Notes: generated by a model from the letters alone, not told the origin. Positions 16,908 through 26,909 are shown, numbered from the stretch's first letter. The stretch is 64,000 nucleotides of DNA from Alistipes ihumii AP11 (GCF_025144665.1 NZ_CP102294.1:2294001-2358000), one strand, 5' to 3'. Made by a program: numbers and translations.

Positions 16908-18758
16908 ATGGAGGGAGAAAACCATATTTCCGAACGCGATGACGTCGTCATCCGTTTTTCGGGCGACTCGGGCGACGGAATGCAGATGACCGGCAAGCTG
17001 TTTACCGATACGGCAGCTCTGATGGGCAACGGCATTTCGACCTTTCCCGACTTTCCGGCCGAGATACGCGCGCCGCAGGGGACCGTTTCCGGAGTCTCGG
17101 GATTTCAGGTGCATATAGGCGATCATCCGGTCTCTACCCCGGGCGACTATTGCGACGTACTGGTCGCGATGAATCCGGCCGCCCTGAGGGCCAACGCCCG
17201 CTGGCTGAAGCCCGGGGCGACGATCATCTGCGACGGCGACACGTTCAACGACCGCAGCGTCGAGCGGGCAGGTTTCCGGACGTTCGATCCGGTGACGGAG
17301 ATGAACCTGCAGGACTATAATGTCGTCTTTCCGCACATGACGAGCATGACGCGCGAGGCCGTGGCGACGGTCGGTCTGGACCCCAAGGCCGCGTCCAAAT
17401 GCAAGAATATGTTCGCGCTGGGCATCTGCTTTTGTATCTACAATCGTCCGCTGGACCATGCCGTCGATTTCATTCGCCGCAAGTTCGCGAAAAAGCCGGC
17501 CGTCGCCGAGGCGAACGTGCTGGCGCTCAAGGGCGGATATAATTATGCGTCCAACACGCACGCGTTTGCCAATACCTATGTGGTAAGGCCGGCGCCGTTG
17601 CCGGCCGGGCTCTATCGCAGCATCAGCGGCAATCAGGCGACGGCTTGGGGGTTGATGGCCGCTTCCGAGAAAAGCGGCCGGCCGCTTTTTTGCGGCTCGT
17701 ATCCGATCACGCCGGCTACGGCTATTCTCGAGGAATTGGCCAAGCGGAAGGATCTGAACGTCAAGACGCTTCAGGCCGAGGACGAGATATCGGGCATCTG
17801 CACGGCCATCGGAGCCGCATATGCCGGCAATTTCGCCGTGACGACGACTTCCGGACCGGGCCTGTCGCTCAAATCGGAGGCGATCGGGCTGGCCGTGATG
17901 ACCGAGCTGCCTCTGGTGATCGTCGACGTGCAGCGCGGAGGTCCTTCGACGGGTTTGCCGACCAAACCCGAGCAGGCCGATCTGAATCAGGCGCTGTGGG
18001 GCCGCAACGGCGAGTGCCCGCTGGTGGTCATGGCTGCGAGCACGCCTTCGAATTGTTTTCACTATGCTTTCTGGGCCGGCAAGATCGCCATGGAGCACAT
18101 GACGCCCGTGCTGCTGCTTTCCGACGGCTTTATCGCCAACGGCTCGGAGCCGTGGCGGATTCCGTCGATGAAAGAATACCCGAAAATCACGCCTCCGATC
18201 GTTACCCGGGCTCCGGAGGGAGGTTTTCAGCCTTATGCGCGCGACGAGAAGCGGCTGGCCCGGATGTGGGCGCTGCCCGGGACCAAGGGCGTCGAGCACC
18301 GGGTGGGCGGCTTGGAAAAGGATTCGCTGAGCGGGGCCGTGTCGCACGATCCGGAGAATCACGAGCGCATGGTCGGCCTGCGTGCGGCCAAGGTGGCCCG
18401 CGTGCAGGATTTCATCCCCAAACAGGAGGTCGTGGGAGGGCGCCGGGGCGAGCTGCTGGTCGTCGGGTGGGGCGGCACGTACGGCCATCTGCTGACGGCC
18501 GTGCGCGAGCTACAGCGCCGGGGCGAGCAGGTATCGCTTTGCCACTTCAACTTCATTCATCCGCTGCCCCGGGGCGTGCGCGAGATTTTCTCGCGTTTCC
18601 GGCGGATCGTCGTCTGCGAGCTGAACTCGGGGCAGTTCGCCGGCTATCTGCGACAGCAGTTTCAGGAATTCGAGTTCCTTCAGTACAATAAGATACAGGG
18701 GCTGCCCTTCACTGTGACGGAGCTCGGGGACGAGTTCGCGCGTCTGTTAAAATCGTAG
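16908..18758 (+). CDS. korA: 2-oxoacid:ferredoxin oxidoreductase, fused gamma-alpha subunit
   Basis: 616 residues from the ATG at 16908. The N-terminal gamma domain (about 5-190) has Arg-Phe-Ser-Gly-Asp-Ser-Gly-Asp-Gly. The alpha (pyrimidine-binding) domain begins near 220, with Gly-Asn-Gln-Ala and Ser-Tyr-Pro-Ile-Thr-Pro-Ala-Thr. Together with the beta subunit it cleaves a 2-oxoacid, most likely 2-oxoglutarate, to the acyl-CoA and reduces ferredoxin, or runs in reverse to fix CO2. Gene fusion and length are normal for Bacteroidetes KorA. The beta gene follows after 2 bases. The exact substrate is inferred. Confidence 0.9.
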   Translation: MEGENHISERDDVVIRFSGDSGDGMQMTGKLFTDTAALMGNGISTFPDFPAEIRAPQGTVSGVSGFQVHIGDHPVSTPGDYCDVLVAMNPAALRANARWLKPGATIICDGDTFNDRSVERAGFRTFDPVTEMNLQDYNVVFPHMTSMTREAVATVGLDPKAASKCKNMFALGICFCIYNRPLDHAVDFIRRKFAKKPAVAEANVLALKGGYNYASNTHAFANTYVVRPAPLPAGLYRSISGNQATAWGLMAASEKSGRPLFCGSYPITPATAILEELAKRKDLNVKTLQAEDEISGICTAIGAAYAGNFAVTTTSGPGLSLKSEAIGLAVMTELPLVIVDVQRGGPSTGLPTKPEQADLNQALWGRNGECPLVVMAASTPSNCFHYAFWAGKIAMEHMTPVLLLSDGFIANGSEPWRIPSMKEYPKITPPIVTRAPEGGFQPYARDEKRLARMWALPGTKGVEHRVGGLEKDSLSGAVSHDPENHERMVGLRAAKVARVQDFIPKQEVVGGRRGELLVVGWGGTYGHLLTAVRELQRRGEQVSLCHFNFIHPLPRGVREIFSRFRRIVVCELNSGQFAGYLRQQFQEFEFLQYNKIQGLPFTVTELGDEFARLLKS

Positions 18759-18760
18759 CC

Positions 18761-19804
18761 ATGAACAACGAAAAGAACGATAAGTACAAATACTCGCCGG
18801 CCGACTTCAAGAGCGATCAGGAGGTCAAGTGGTGTCCCGGATGCGGCAATCATGCGATCCTGACGTCGGTCGTCAGGGCGCTTCCCCAAGTGGCCGAGGC
18901 GCTGCATTACAAGCACGAACGGTTTACCTTCGTGTCGGGCATCGGCTGTTCGTCCCGCTTCCCGTACTATATGAACACGTTCGGCTTTCACGGGATTCAT
19001 GGCCGGGCACCGGCTATCGCTACCGGCGTCAAGGTGGCCAATCCGAAGCTGTCGGTATGGCAGGTGACCGGCGACGGCGACGCGCTGGCGATCGGAGGGA
19101 ATCATTTCATCCATGCCGTGCGGCGCAATATCGACATCAATATCCTGCTGTTCAACAACGAGATCTACGGACTGACCAAAGGGCAGTACTCGCCGACCTC
19201 GAAGCTGGGCAAGGTGACGAAGACCTCGCCGTTCGGGACGATCGAGCACCCGTTCAATCCGGGCGAGCTCGTGCTCGGCGCGCGGGGCACGTTCTTCGCG
19301 CGCACGATCGACGTCGAGCTGAACCTGACTCAGGAGTGTCTGGTGGCCGCCGCGAAGCACGACGGGACCTCGGTCGTGGAGATATTGCAGAACTGCGTTA
19401 TCTTCAACGATAAGACGCATGCCGATTTCGCGCTGAACAAGGAGGTGCGCGAGGAGAACACGATCACGCTGCGTCACGGCGAGCGGATGATCTTCGGACG
19501 CAACCGCGACAAAGGACTCGTACAGATCGGCATGAAGCTGATGGTGGTCCGCATAGGCGAGGGCGGCGTGACGGAAGAGGATATTCTGATTCACAATGCG
19601 CACGAGCCGAACCCCGGCGTGCACATGATGCTCGTGAATATGCGCTATCCGAACTATCCGGTCGCGCTGGGCGTGATCCGCGACGTGCCCGATCATACGT
19701 ACGACGACAATATCGTCGATCAGTTGGAGGAGATCCGGGCGAAATCGAACATCCATTGCGTCGACGACCTGCTTCGCAGCGGGGAGACGTGGGAAATACG
19801 ATAG
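18761..19804 (+). CDS. korB: 2-oxoacid:ferredoxin oxidoreductase, beta subunit
   Basis: 347 residues. Trp-Cys-Pro-Gly-Cys-Gly (about 24-29) and a later Cys in Gly-Ile-Gly-Cys-Ser-Ser supply ligands for the 4Fe-4S cluster, and Gly-Asp-Gly-Asp-Ala-Leu-Ala-Ile-Gly-Gly-Asn-His is the thiamine-diphosphate site. It forms the catalytic core with KorA. The ATG lies 2 bases after the korA stop, so translation is probably coupled. Confidence 0.93.
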   Translation: MNNEKNDKYKYSPADFKSDQEVKWCPGCGNHAILTSVVRALPQVAEALHYKHERFTFVSGIGCSSRFPYYMNTFGFHGIHGRAPAIATGVKVANPKLSVWQVTGDGDALAIGGNHFIHAVRRNIDINILLFNNEIYGLTKGQYSPTSKLGKVTKTSPFGTIEHPFNPGELVLGARGTFFARTIDVELNLTQECLVAAAKHDGTSVVEILQNCVIFNDKTHADFALNKEVREENTITLRHGERMIFGRNRDKGLVQIGMKLMVVRIGEGGVTEEDILIHNAHEPNPGVHMMLVNMRYPNYPVALGVIRDVPDHTYDDNIVDQLEEIRAKSNIHCVDDLLRSGETWEIR

Positions 19805-20064
19805 AGGGCGTTTGGGCAGGCCGGGCCGGAGACGAGATTGCGGCCCGGGCCTGTGCCGGACGTGCGGTTCGTGAAAAGTCATGCCGCTTCCGGGTTGCGG
19901 CCGTTCTCCATGCGCCGTTGGGTTTCGGTGCGGTTGCGGGCCTGTACGTGCTCTTTACTACTGGTCGGTTGATACCGGAGTCGGGGCTATGCGGAAAGCG
20001 GAGAGAGGAAGCTTGTTGCGAGCGGGATCGGCGAGGGCAGATCTGGCGTAGCCGTCCCGGCTCG

Positions 20065-21561
20065 TCAGGCTCGTCGACCGAGGCGGATGCCCAACCGGGA
20101 GAGGGTGCGGTCGATCGTGCGATTGATTTCGGGCGACAATTTCAACGAATAGATCGCTCCGCCGTACAGCGCGGCGACCAGCGCGCTGCGGATCAGACCG
20201 TCTGCGATGAAGTGCCCCATCGGCGGAACGAGGGCCGACGCGCCGATACATCCGGCCGCCAGCGCGACGACGAGCAGATCGGAGAGCGCGAACGGCTGGA
20301 TGCGGTAGAATTTCCAGACCGATGCGATCCGGATCGCGTTGTAGGCCAGCACGGTGATCATCGTGGCAAGCGCCGCGCCTGTCATGCCCCAGCGCGGGAT
20401 CAGCAGCGCGTTCGACGCGACCGTCAGCGCGACGAGCATCAGCGAGAACGTGAAGTCGTAGCGGTATTTCTTCGACGTGACGAGGATCGTGCCGTTGAGG
20501 CCCGAGTACATGTCCATCACGCGGGCGAGGCCCAGAAACAGAAAGACGTAGCGCCCGTCCGAGTAGCTGCCCGGCATCAGTGAGAAGATATTGTCGAGGT
20601 TGACCCAAATCAGCAGGAACAGAAAGCTGCCGACGATCAGATTGACGAGCGACATCTCGCGCGAGATGCGGCGCATGCCTTCCATGTCGCGCTCTTTCCA
20701 CAGGTTCGTGACGACCGGCGTGGCGACCTTGATCATCGAGCGGTAGGGCGTCAGCATGGCGGCCACCATGTAGGCCATCGTCGAGTAGACGGCCTGCTGG
20801 GCGAGTCCCCGCATGCCGGCCAGCATCGACTGGTCGATAACCGGCACGATGTACATCGACGTGCCTCCGAGGTACTGCCAGAGACCGTAAACTGCGGCGA
20901 CAGACAGCAGCCTGCGCGTGCGTCCCGTCCATACGGGACGCAAGTCGATCCGGCGGGTCCAGAGCGTGTAGACGAGCAGTACGAGCGTCGGCACGAAATA
21001 GATCAGCACGTATCCGACGATGAACTGCTCGAAGTCGATCGCCCCGAGCGCGTAGAGCGAAATTTCGGCCGTGACGAGCAGCCGCAGCGCGACTTCGTAG
21101 ACGAACGACGAGACGACGGTCTTGTAGAGGGCCTGCAACCAGGCCGTGAAGAAATTGAAAAAGAGCGTCGTGAAGCCCAGCGGAATCAGCAGCAGATAGT
21201 ATTTCGACAGCAGCGGCGACTTTTGGGCGTAGTACTCCGTGACCGGCTCGCGGAAGATCAGAAAGAGCGTCGTGAACAGCACGAAACCGAGGCTGACGCC
21301 CAAGGCCGTCCAGAAGAAAAAGCCGTTATGCCGTCTGTCGGGCGTGCGGAAAAACGGGAAGAACTTGACGATCGTCGAGTTGATTCCCATAGCCGAAAAC
21401 TGGGCGTACATCACCGCCATGCTGACCAGAATATTGGCCAGCCCGACCTGCTCCTCGCTCAGAAAGTTCGGAAACAGCAGAATTTTGTTGACGTACCCGA
21501 CGACGATACCCAAATAGGAGAGAATCGTGATCGTGATGCTGTTGCGCTTGACGATGCCCAC
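20065..21561 (-). CDS. Polysaccharide flippase (MOP superfamily, Wzx-like)
   Basis: 498 residues with 12-14 predicted membrane helices spread over the whole length. The N-terminus with an early basic residue and Leu-Pro/Ser-Glu-Glu-Gln-Val-Gly-Leu resembles the polysaccharide_synt families that flip lipid-linked sugars across the inner membrane. It stands apart from sugar-polymer genes here. It is downstream of argS on the same strand with a 440-base spacer and no recognisable promoter of its own. Confidence 0.85.
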   Translation of the reverse strand: MGIVKRNSITITILSYLGIVVGYVNKILLFPNFLSEEQVGLANILVSMAVMYAQFSAMGINSTIVKFFPFFRTPDRRHNGFFFWTALGVSLGFVLFTTLFLIFREPVTEYYAQKSPLLSKYYLLLIPLGFTTLFFNFFTAWLQALYKTVVSSFVYEVALRLLVTAEISLYALGAIDFEQFIVGYVLIYFVPTLVLLVYTLWTRRIDLRPVWTGRTRRLLSVAAVYGLWQYLGGTSMYIVPVIDQSMLAGMRGLAQQAVYSTMAYMVAAMLTPYRSMIKVATPVVTNLWKERDMEGMRRISREMSLVNLIVGSFLFLLIWVNLDNIFSLMPGSYSDGRYVFLFLGLARVMDMYSGLNGTILVTSKKYRYDFTFSLMLVALTVASNALLIPRWGMTGAALATMITVLAYNAIRIASVWKFYRIQPFALSDLLVVALAAGCIGASALVPPMGHFIADGLIRSALVAALYGGAIYSLKLSPEINRTIDRTLSRLGIRLGRRA

Positions 21562-22001
21562 TTGCTGGCGTTTTATGGTTTCAACTCGCTTGCGGCCGGT
21601 TTCGCGGAACGGGCTGCCGACGGAGATTCGGCTCTCTTCTGCGGTATTACGGTGTTTTCTGCCGTTTCACGCGGTCGCTGCCGATGCATCTTAGCGGCGG
21701 TCGTTTCCATGCCGTTTCGCTTTTGGCGGTGTCTGCCCGCTTTGCACGGAAACATACCTGCTTGCGGAAACGGGGCAGGATTCCCTCCGTCCGGTTTCCT
21801 TGCGGCATGGGCCGGATTCCGGGACTCCGGACAAGACGAACCCGCCCGTTTCTGCGACGGAACTCGTATCCGAAGGGGACTTTCCGTAACCGGCTCCGAA
21901 TCCGGAGCGAAATCCTGCGGCCGCCGGTCGAGGGCTGCGGTTACTTTAAGGGAAATACGGGAGGCGGAGTCTGCGGAAGGCCGCCGTGCCGTCCCCGTCG
22001 C
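21562..22001. other. Spacer between flippase and argS genes
   Basis: 440 bases. Short frames on both strands have Arg/Pro-rich products without family features. I see no promoter box, repeat or RNA gene. Confidence 0.5.
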
Positions 22002-23786
22002 TTACATCCTTTCCGGTACGTTGATCCCGAGCAGGCCCGCTCCCGAGGCGATGACTTCGGCTACCGTCTGCGACAGCCTCAGACGCACGGCCTGCACGGT
22101 CGGATCGCTCTCGCGCAGGATCGGAATGTCATGGTAGTAGCCGTTGTACTGCTTGGAGAGCTCGTACAGATAGTTCGCGATGACGGCGGGCGAGAAGTTC
22201 TCGGCAGCCTGAATTACCGTTGCGGGATAGTCGGCCAGCGCCTTGACGAGCGAAATCTCGTCGGGCGACAGGACGATGCCGTCATGCAACCGTTCGGCCG
22301 GGGCGATCCCGCGTTCGGCCGCCTTGCGCAATACCGAGCGGATCCGGGCATACGTATACTGGATGAACGGGCCCGTGTTGCCGTTGAAGTCGATCGATTC
22401 GCGCGGGTCGAACAGCATCGTCTTGCGCGGATCGACCTTCAGAATGAAATACTTCAGCGCCCCGAGACCCACCGTCCGCGAAATGAGGGCCGTCTCCTGC
22501 TCGCTCATGTCGTCGAACTTGCCCAGTTCCTGCGACATCTCGCGGGCCGTGCGGACCATTTCGTCGATCAGGTCGTCGGCGTCGACGACCGTTCCCTCGC
22601 GCGACTTCATTTTGCCCTCGGGCAGCTCGACCATGCCGTACGACAGGTGGGTGATGTGGTCGGCCCACGCGTAGCCCAGCTTGCCGAGGATCAGCTTGAG
22701 TACCTGAAAGTGGTAGTTCTGCTCGTTGCCCACGACGTAGATCATCTCGTCGAGTTTCTCCTCGCGGAAGCGGGTCAGCGCGGTGCCCAGGTCCTGCGTC
22801 ATGTAGACCGATGTGCCGTCACCGCGCAGCAGCAGTTTCTCGTCGAGCCCGTCGGAAGTCAGATCGCACCATACCGATCCGTCGTCGCGGCGGTAGAACA
22901 CGCCTTTGGCGAGGCCCTCCTCGACGATCGATTTGCCGAGCAGATAGGTCTGCGACTCGTAGTATACCTTATCGAATCCGACGCCCATCGCCTCGTAAGT
23001 CTTGTCGAAGCCTTCGTAAACCCAGCCGTTCATCGTCTCCCAAAGCGAGTACACCTCCGGGTCCTTGGCTTCCCACCGGCGGAGCATCTGCTGCGCCTCG
23101 CGCATGATCGGCGCCTCGCGCTTGGCCTCCTCCTCGCTCATGCCGGCGGCCGTGAGCTCTTTCACCTCGGCCTTGTAGGCCTTGTCGAAAGCGACGTAGT
23201 AATCGCCTACTAGGTGATCGCCCTTCTTGCCCGACGAGGCGGGCGTCTCGCCCCGGCCGAACTTCTGCCATGCGAGCATCGACTTGCAGATGTGAATACC
23301 CCGGTCGTTCACGAGGTTGACCTTGATGACGCGGTAGCCGGCCGCTTCGAGTATCAGCGACACGGAGTAGCCGAGCAGGTTGTTGCGCACGTGCCCCAAA
23401 TGCAGCGGCTTGTTCGTGTTCGGCGAGGAGTACTCGACCATGACCGTGCGACCGTTGGCCGCACGGCGGCCGTAGCCGGGCGTGCCGAGGATTTCGTTCA
23501 GCCGTTCGGCCCAGAAGCGGGGCGAGAGCGAAATGTTCAGGAAGCCTTTGACCACGTTGTAGCCGCTGATTTCCGGTACCGCGCCGACCAAAGCGCTGCC
23601 GATCTCCTCGGCCGTAGCCTCGGGACTCTTGCGGCTGAGCTTGAGCAGCGGGAAGACGACGAGGGTCATGTCGCCCTCGAACTCCTTGCGGGTCTTCTGT
23701 ATCTGGACCGGGGCGCCGCCGGTGTCGCCGTAAAGCGACTCGATGCAGCGGGAAACGTGCTGTTGGAGGAATTGCTCGATGTTCAT
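22002..23786 (-). CDS. argS: Arginyl-tRNA synthetase
   Basis: 594 residues from the ATG at 23786 (Met-Asn-Ile-Glu-Gln-Phe); the frame extends 17 codons upstream but not convincingly. A class I synthetase: the HIGH-type motif is His-Leu-Gly-His at about residue 130, and the KMSKS-type loop appears as Lys-Met-Lys-Ser-Arg-Glu-Gly. The N-terminal Add-1-like domain and the C-terminal anticodon-binding helical domain ending in Asn-Val-Pro-Glu-Arg-Met are present. It charges tRNA-Arg in the cytoplasm. Confidence 0.96.
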   Translation of the reverse strand: MNIEQFLQQHVSRCIESLYGDTGGAPVQIQKTRKEFEGDMTLVVFPLLKLSRKSPEATAEEIGSALVGAVPEISGYNVVKGFLNISLSPRFWAERLNEILGTPGYGRRAANGRTVMVEYSSPNTNKPLHLGHVRNNLLGYSVSLILEAAGYRVIKVNLVNDRGIHICKSMLAWQKFGRGETPASSGKKGDHLVGDYYVAFDKAYKAEVKELTAAGMSEEEAKREAPIMREAQQMLRRWEAKDPEVYSLWETMNGWVYEGFDKTYEAMGVGFDKVYYESQTYLLGKSIVEEGLAKGVFYRRDDGSVWCDLTSDGLDEKLLLRGDGTSVYMTQDLGTALTRFREEKLDEMIYVVGNEQNYHFQVLKLILGKLGYAWADHITHLSYGMVELPEGKMKSREGTVVDADDLIDEMVRTAREMSQELGKFDDMSEQETALISRTVGLGALKYFILKVDPRKTMLFDPRESIDFNGNTGPFIQYTYARIRSVLRKAAERGIAPAERLHDGIVLSPDEISLVKALADYPATVIQAAENFSPAVIANYLYELSKQYNGYYHDIPILRESDPTVQAVRLRLSQTVAEVIASGAGLLGINVPERM

Positions 23787-23834
23787 GGCTGTCTTACGGG
23801 GATATGTTCTGTATCTGGTTTGCTCTATTCGGAG

Positions 23835-23842
23835 CAAATGTA
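23835..23842 (-). promoter_or_regulatory. -7 box of argS
   Basis: TACATTTG on the minus strand fits TAnnTTTG, about 49 bases before the start. No clear -33 box. Confidence 0.55.
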
Positions 23843-24074
23843 AGCAATATATTTTACATTTTCAGCGCGAAGTCCCGTCGTGGAGGGCGTCTGCAGACCC
23901 TGCCGGCGGCGAGAGGGAGCTGCTTGTCCGCAAGTACCGTGAGGACGGTTCCCCGGTACGGGCGATCTTGTCCGGAATCTGTCCGCGTCGGAAAGTCTTC
24001 GCGAATACCGTTCGGGTACGGACCGAGAAGCGTATCGTTCCGTGCCGGGATGCGGCGGGAACGAATCTTTTTCG

Positions 24075-24082
24075 TACTTTTG
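24075..24082 (+). promoter_or_regulatory. -7 box of dusB, very close to the start codon
   Basis: TACTTTTG ends 5 bases before the ATG at 24088. With the usual 5-8 base gap to the transcript start, the mRNA would have almost no leader. The -33 box is weak. Confidence 0.55.
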
Positions 24083-24087
24083 CGCCG

Positions 24088-25110
24088 ATGAAGATTGCCG
24101 GAATCGATTTGGGCGACAAGCCTCTGTTTCTCGCGCCGATGGAAGACGTGACCGATCCGTCGTTCCGTTACGTGTGCAAGATGTTCGGGGCCGATATGGT
24201 CTACACGGAGTTCATTTCGTGCGACGGGCTGATCCGTGATGCGGCCAAGACGGTGGCCAAGCTCCGTCTGTACGATTACGAGCGGCCGGTCGGCATTCAG
24301 CTTTACGGCCATCAGATCGAACCGATGGTCGAGGCGGCCCGTGTGGCCGAGGCGGCCGGACCCGACCTGATCGACATCAATTTCGGCTGCCCGGTACGCA
24401 AGATCGCCGGGCGCGGCGCCGGCAGCGGCATGATGCGCGACGTGCCGAAAATGGTCGAGATGACGCGCCGCATCGTCGAGGCGGTCCGTCTGCCCGTGAC
24501 GGTCAAGACGCGGCTGGGGTGGGACGAGGATTCTAGGAATATCGTCGAGATCGCCGAGAGGCTGCAGGATGCGGGGATCGCCGCGCTGACGATTCACGGG
24601 CGCACGCGCGCCCAAATGTATCGGGGCGAGGCCGACTGGACGCTGATCGGCGAGGTGAAGCGCAATCCGCGCATGAGGATTCCGATCGTCGGCAACGGCG
24701 ATATCGACTCGGGGGAGAAAGCGGCCGAGGCGTTCGAGCGATACGGCGTGGACGGCGTGATGATCGGTCGGGCGACGTATGGCCGTCCATGGATATTCCG
24801 GGAGATCAGGCAGTTTCTGTCGACCGGCGTGCCGATGAAGCAGCCTTCGGTGCGCGAGCGGGTCGAGTTGGCGAAGCTGCATCTGGCCAAATCGCTCGAA
24901 TTCAAGGGCGAAAAGGTGGGCGTGCTGGAGATGAGACGGCATCTGTCGTGCTATTTCAAAGGATTGCCCGATTTCAAGGCGACCCGGCTGAAGCTGGTCA
25001 CGCTGACCGATCCGGAGCAGATCGTCGCCACGCTCGACGAGATCGCCCGCGTGTGGGGCGACTACGACGCTTCGGAGATTGTTCCCAAGCCTTTGTCGCA
25101 CGAAGTGTGA
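24088..25110 (+). CDS. dusB: tRNA-dihydrouridine synthase
   Basis: 340 residues from the ATG at 24088; the open frame starts earlier at 23743, but the family begins at Met-Lys-Ile-Ala-Gly. It is a flavin TIM barrel with Ala-Pro-Met-Glu-Asp-Val-Thr-Asp near 15, the catalytic cysteine motif Asn-Phe-Gly-Cys-Pro near 93, and Gly-Asn-Gly-Asp-Ile and Ile-Gly-Arg phosphate-binding loops near 206 and 230. It reduces uridines in the tRNA D-loop. Subfamily DusB is inferred from length and sequence. Confidence 0.93.
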   Translation: MKIAGIDLGDKPLFLAPMEDVTDPSFRYVCKMFGADMVYTEFISCDGLIRDAAKTVAKLRLYDYERPVGIQLYGHQIEPMVEAARVAEAAGPDLIDINFGCPVRKIAGRGAGSGMMRDVPKMVEMTRRIVEAVRLPVTVKTRLGWDEDSRNIVEIAERLQDAGIAALTIHGRTRAQMYRGEADWTLIGEVKRNPRMRIPIVGNGDIDSGEKAAEAFERYGVDGVMIGRATYGRPWIFREIRQFLSTGVPMKQPSVRERVELAKLHLAKSLEFKGEKVGVLEMRRHLSCYFKGLPDFKATRLKLVTLTDPEQIVATLDEIARVWGDYDASEIVPKPLSHEV

Positions 25111-25674
25111 TCGTCCCGTTTTCGGCCGGACTCTCCGTAGAATGGCCGAAGGACCGGAAATGTCCGACGCAGACGTTGCGGAAGGGGTTTTCGGTACCGG
25201 CTGCTGTCGGAAGTTAGAGACGTCCCCCGTTGTCGCACGGATCGCGGTGAGAAAAGCGCCGTTGGAGAATAGGGGCATTCCGGCGCTCCGTTCCGCATCT
25301 TTGCCGGATGCCGTGCCGGGTCGTTTCCAATATGCCGGCAGTTTTTCAGTCAGTCGTCGATTCGTCCCTCGGTTGTTTGGGAGGGATTCGGTGCTGCGGA
25401 GCGCAGCCGATAGGGGCCGGCATGGGGATAATATCCGGAGTGCCGTGTCCGTTTCGCGGTCTTCTGACGAGGCGGCCGTCTCGTTCCGGATGAGCATGTC
25501 GAAGGTGCGCGTTCGGTATGGCTTGGGGATATCCATGCGCTGGTGCGAAGTGTCGTCCCGAAACGGATGCGGCTGCCGACGGGCGGAACGGGATCGTTCG
25601 CACGGGCCGTTGCGTCGGCTGTATCGGGAGAGTGCACGGTCCGAGAAAAGGACAGGCGGATCGCCTGCGGATTA
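25111..25674. other. Spacer with no convincing gene
   Basis: 564 GC-rich bases downstream of dusB. Several overlapping frames on both strands give Arg/Pro/Ser-rich products, and none shows a signal, domain or start context that I trust. No repeat or RNA gene is seen. It may be decayed coding DNA. Confidence 0.5.
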
Positions 25675-25902
25675 TCACGCTTCCCCTTTCCCGTTCAAAT
25701 TAGGGACGTAAAATTCGTAATGAAGGCGCGACATGCCGGTACGTAGCGTTTCGCGTATTTTGAGGACGCGGTCGATTCCGTTTCGGAGTTCGTGCGGATC
25801 GGTTCCGACGCGGCTTTTGTTTGTGGGTATTTGCTCGACGAACTGCTGGGCGGCGGCGAGAGCTATCGGCATCCGTATGTTCCGTGCCATGCGTTTCGTC
25901 AT
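25675..25902 (-). CDS. Possible small hypothetical protein
   Basis: 75 residues from the ATG at 25902. The product has a balanced composition: an Ala/Gln helix, Thr-Asp-Pro-His-Glu-Leu, a basic helix with Arg-Glu-Thr-Leu-Arg-Thr-Gly, and an end with His-Tyr-Glu-Phe-Tyr-Val-Pro. This stands out from the Arg/Pro-rich noise of the surrounding frames. I recognise no family, and the frame continues upstream antisense into the DUF1080 gene, so it may also be chance. Confidence 0.25.
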   Translation of the reverse strand: MTKRMARNIRMPIALAAAQQFVEQIPTNKSRVGTDPHELRNGIDRVLKIRETLRTGMSRLHYEFYVPNLNGKGEA

Positions 25903-26066
25903 ACGAGGCCCGGTCGAGGACGAAATTGCGGAATGCGGAGCCGGCAGAGGTTGTCGGGCCGTCCGACTTTTCCCGTATGTCGGACGACAACGGGTCTGAG
26001 CAGACAGCCCGCTGTAAACAACCGCTAAGCATGCGGTTTTGCGGAAAATCCGATGGCGCAATAAGG

Positions 26067-26840
26067 CTATCGCCCGGAAACTTCCTTGCGATCCGTCTTC
26101 AGTCGGATATTCCGGAACTCGATCTTCATCGGCGGTCCGACGTGTACCTGCATGCCGATCAGTCCTTCGGAAGTACGTTCCTGCGGGTCGTCGTCCACGA
26201 CGACACTCATCACATGGCCGTTGATCAGATGGATCAGCGTATGGCCCCGGGCGATTACGTGGCACTCGTTCCATCCGTCGCGGTCGATTTGTGAAAACAA
26301 TTCGGCTTTATCGCCCGTCGAGCCGACGACGTAAGGCTTTTTGCCCGTTTCCACGCAGCTTACCTGCCCGCGCAGCGCGAGGAAGGTGCGGCCCCGCTCC
26401 TCGTAGTTTTGTCCGGTCCATTCGCCCTGGCCGTCGATGTCGAGCTGATAACCGCGCAGCGCATCGGGCACGCCGGGCACCTCGCTGCTGCGATAGTTGA
26501 TGCCGCTGTTGCCTTCGGCCGAAACCCGATACTCCATCTTCAGCTCGAAATCGGCGGGAGCGTCTCCGCGCCAGATGATGAAGGAGTTCCGTTCCAGCAA
26601 CGTTTCGGGCGTCACTTCGCCGACGATGCAGCCCTCCTCGACTCTCCAATAGACGGGGTCGTAGGTCCAGCCGTCGAGCGTGCGGCCGTCGAAAATCGGA
26701 CGGAAGTCCGTTTCGGGCATACCCTCGTCCGGGAACGGGGATTGGGCGCCGAGCGAAGTCGTCAGACAGAGCGCTGCGGCGAAAAAGAACGGGCGAAAAC
26801 GGTCGATCGCTCCGCCGAAAGAGTATTTTACCTGTTTCAT
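26067..26840 (-). CDS. DUF1080 (3-keto-disaccharide hydrolase family) secreted protein
   Basis: 257 residues with a signal peptide (about 1-33, ending Leu-Gly-Ala-Gln) and one DUF1080 domain, a concanavalin-like jelly roll. Typical features are Phe-Asp-Gly-Arg-Thr-Leu-Asp-Gly-Trp near residue 50, Gly-Asn-Ser-Gly-Ile-Asn-Tyr-Arg near 113, and Glu-Tyr/Gln-Leu-Asp-Ile-Asp in the middle. Some family members hydrolyse 3-keto-glycosides; others may only bind glycans. No sugar-oxidising partner is next to it, so the substrate is open. Confidence 0.85.
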   Translation of the reverse strand: MKQVKYSFGGAIDRFRPFFFAAALCLTTSLGAQSPFPDEGMPETDFRPIFDGRTLDGWTYDPVYWRVEEGCIVGEVTPETLLERNSFIIWRGDAPADFELKMEYRVSAEGNSGINYRSSEVPGVPDALRGYQLDIDGQGEWTGQNYEERGRTFLALRGQVSCVETGKKPYVVGSTGDKAELFSQIDRDGWNECHVIARGHTLIHLINGHVMSVVVDDDPQERTSEGLIGMQVHVGPPMKIEFRNIRLKTDRKEVSGR

Positions 26841-26909
26841 AGCCGGGGATATCGAAAGTTCGGAGCGGGTTCGGCTCGGTTGCGGAACTCGCTCCGAACC
26901 GGAGATCGT

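Larger units (their letters stand above)
23787..24087. other. Divergent argS/dusB promoter region
   Basis: 301 bases between the divergent genes, with a -7 box for each and a GC-rich middle. No gene is seen. Confidence 0.6.

Noticed and set aside
16869-18488. 539-codon minus-strand frame
   Set aside because: Antisense to korA; no start context or domain.
23743-24087. Longer N-terminus for dusB
   Set aside because: The frame is open to 23743, but the family starts at 24088, the extra part overlaps argS and its promoter, and the promoter box at 24075 lies inside it.
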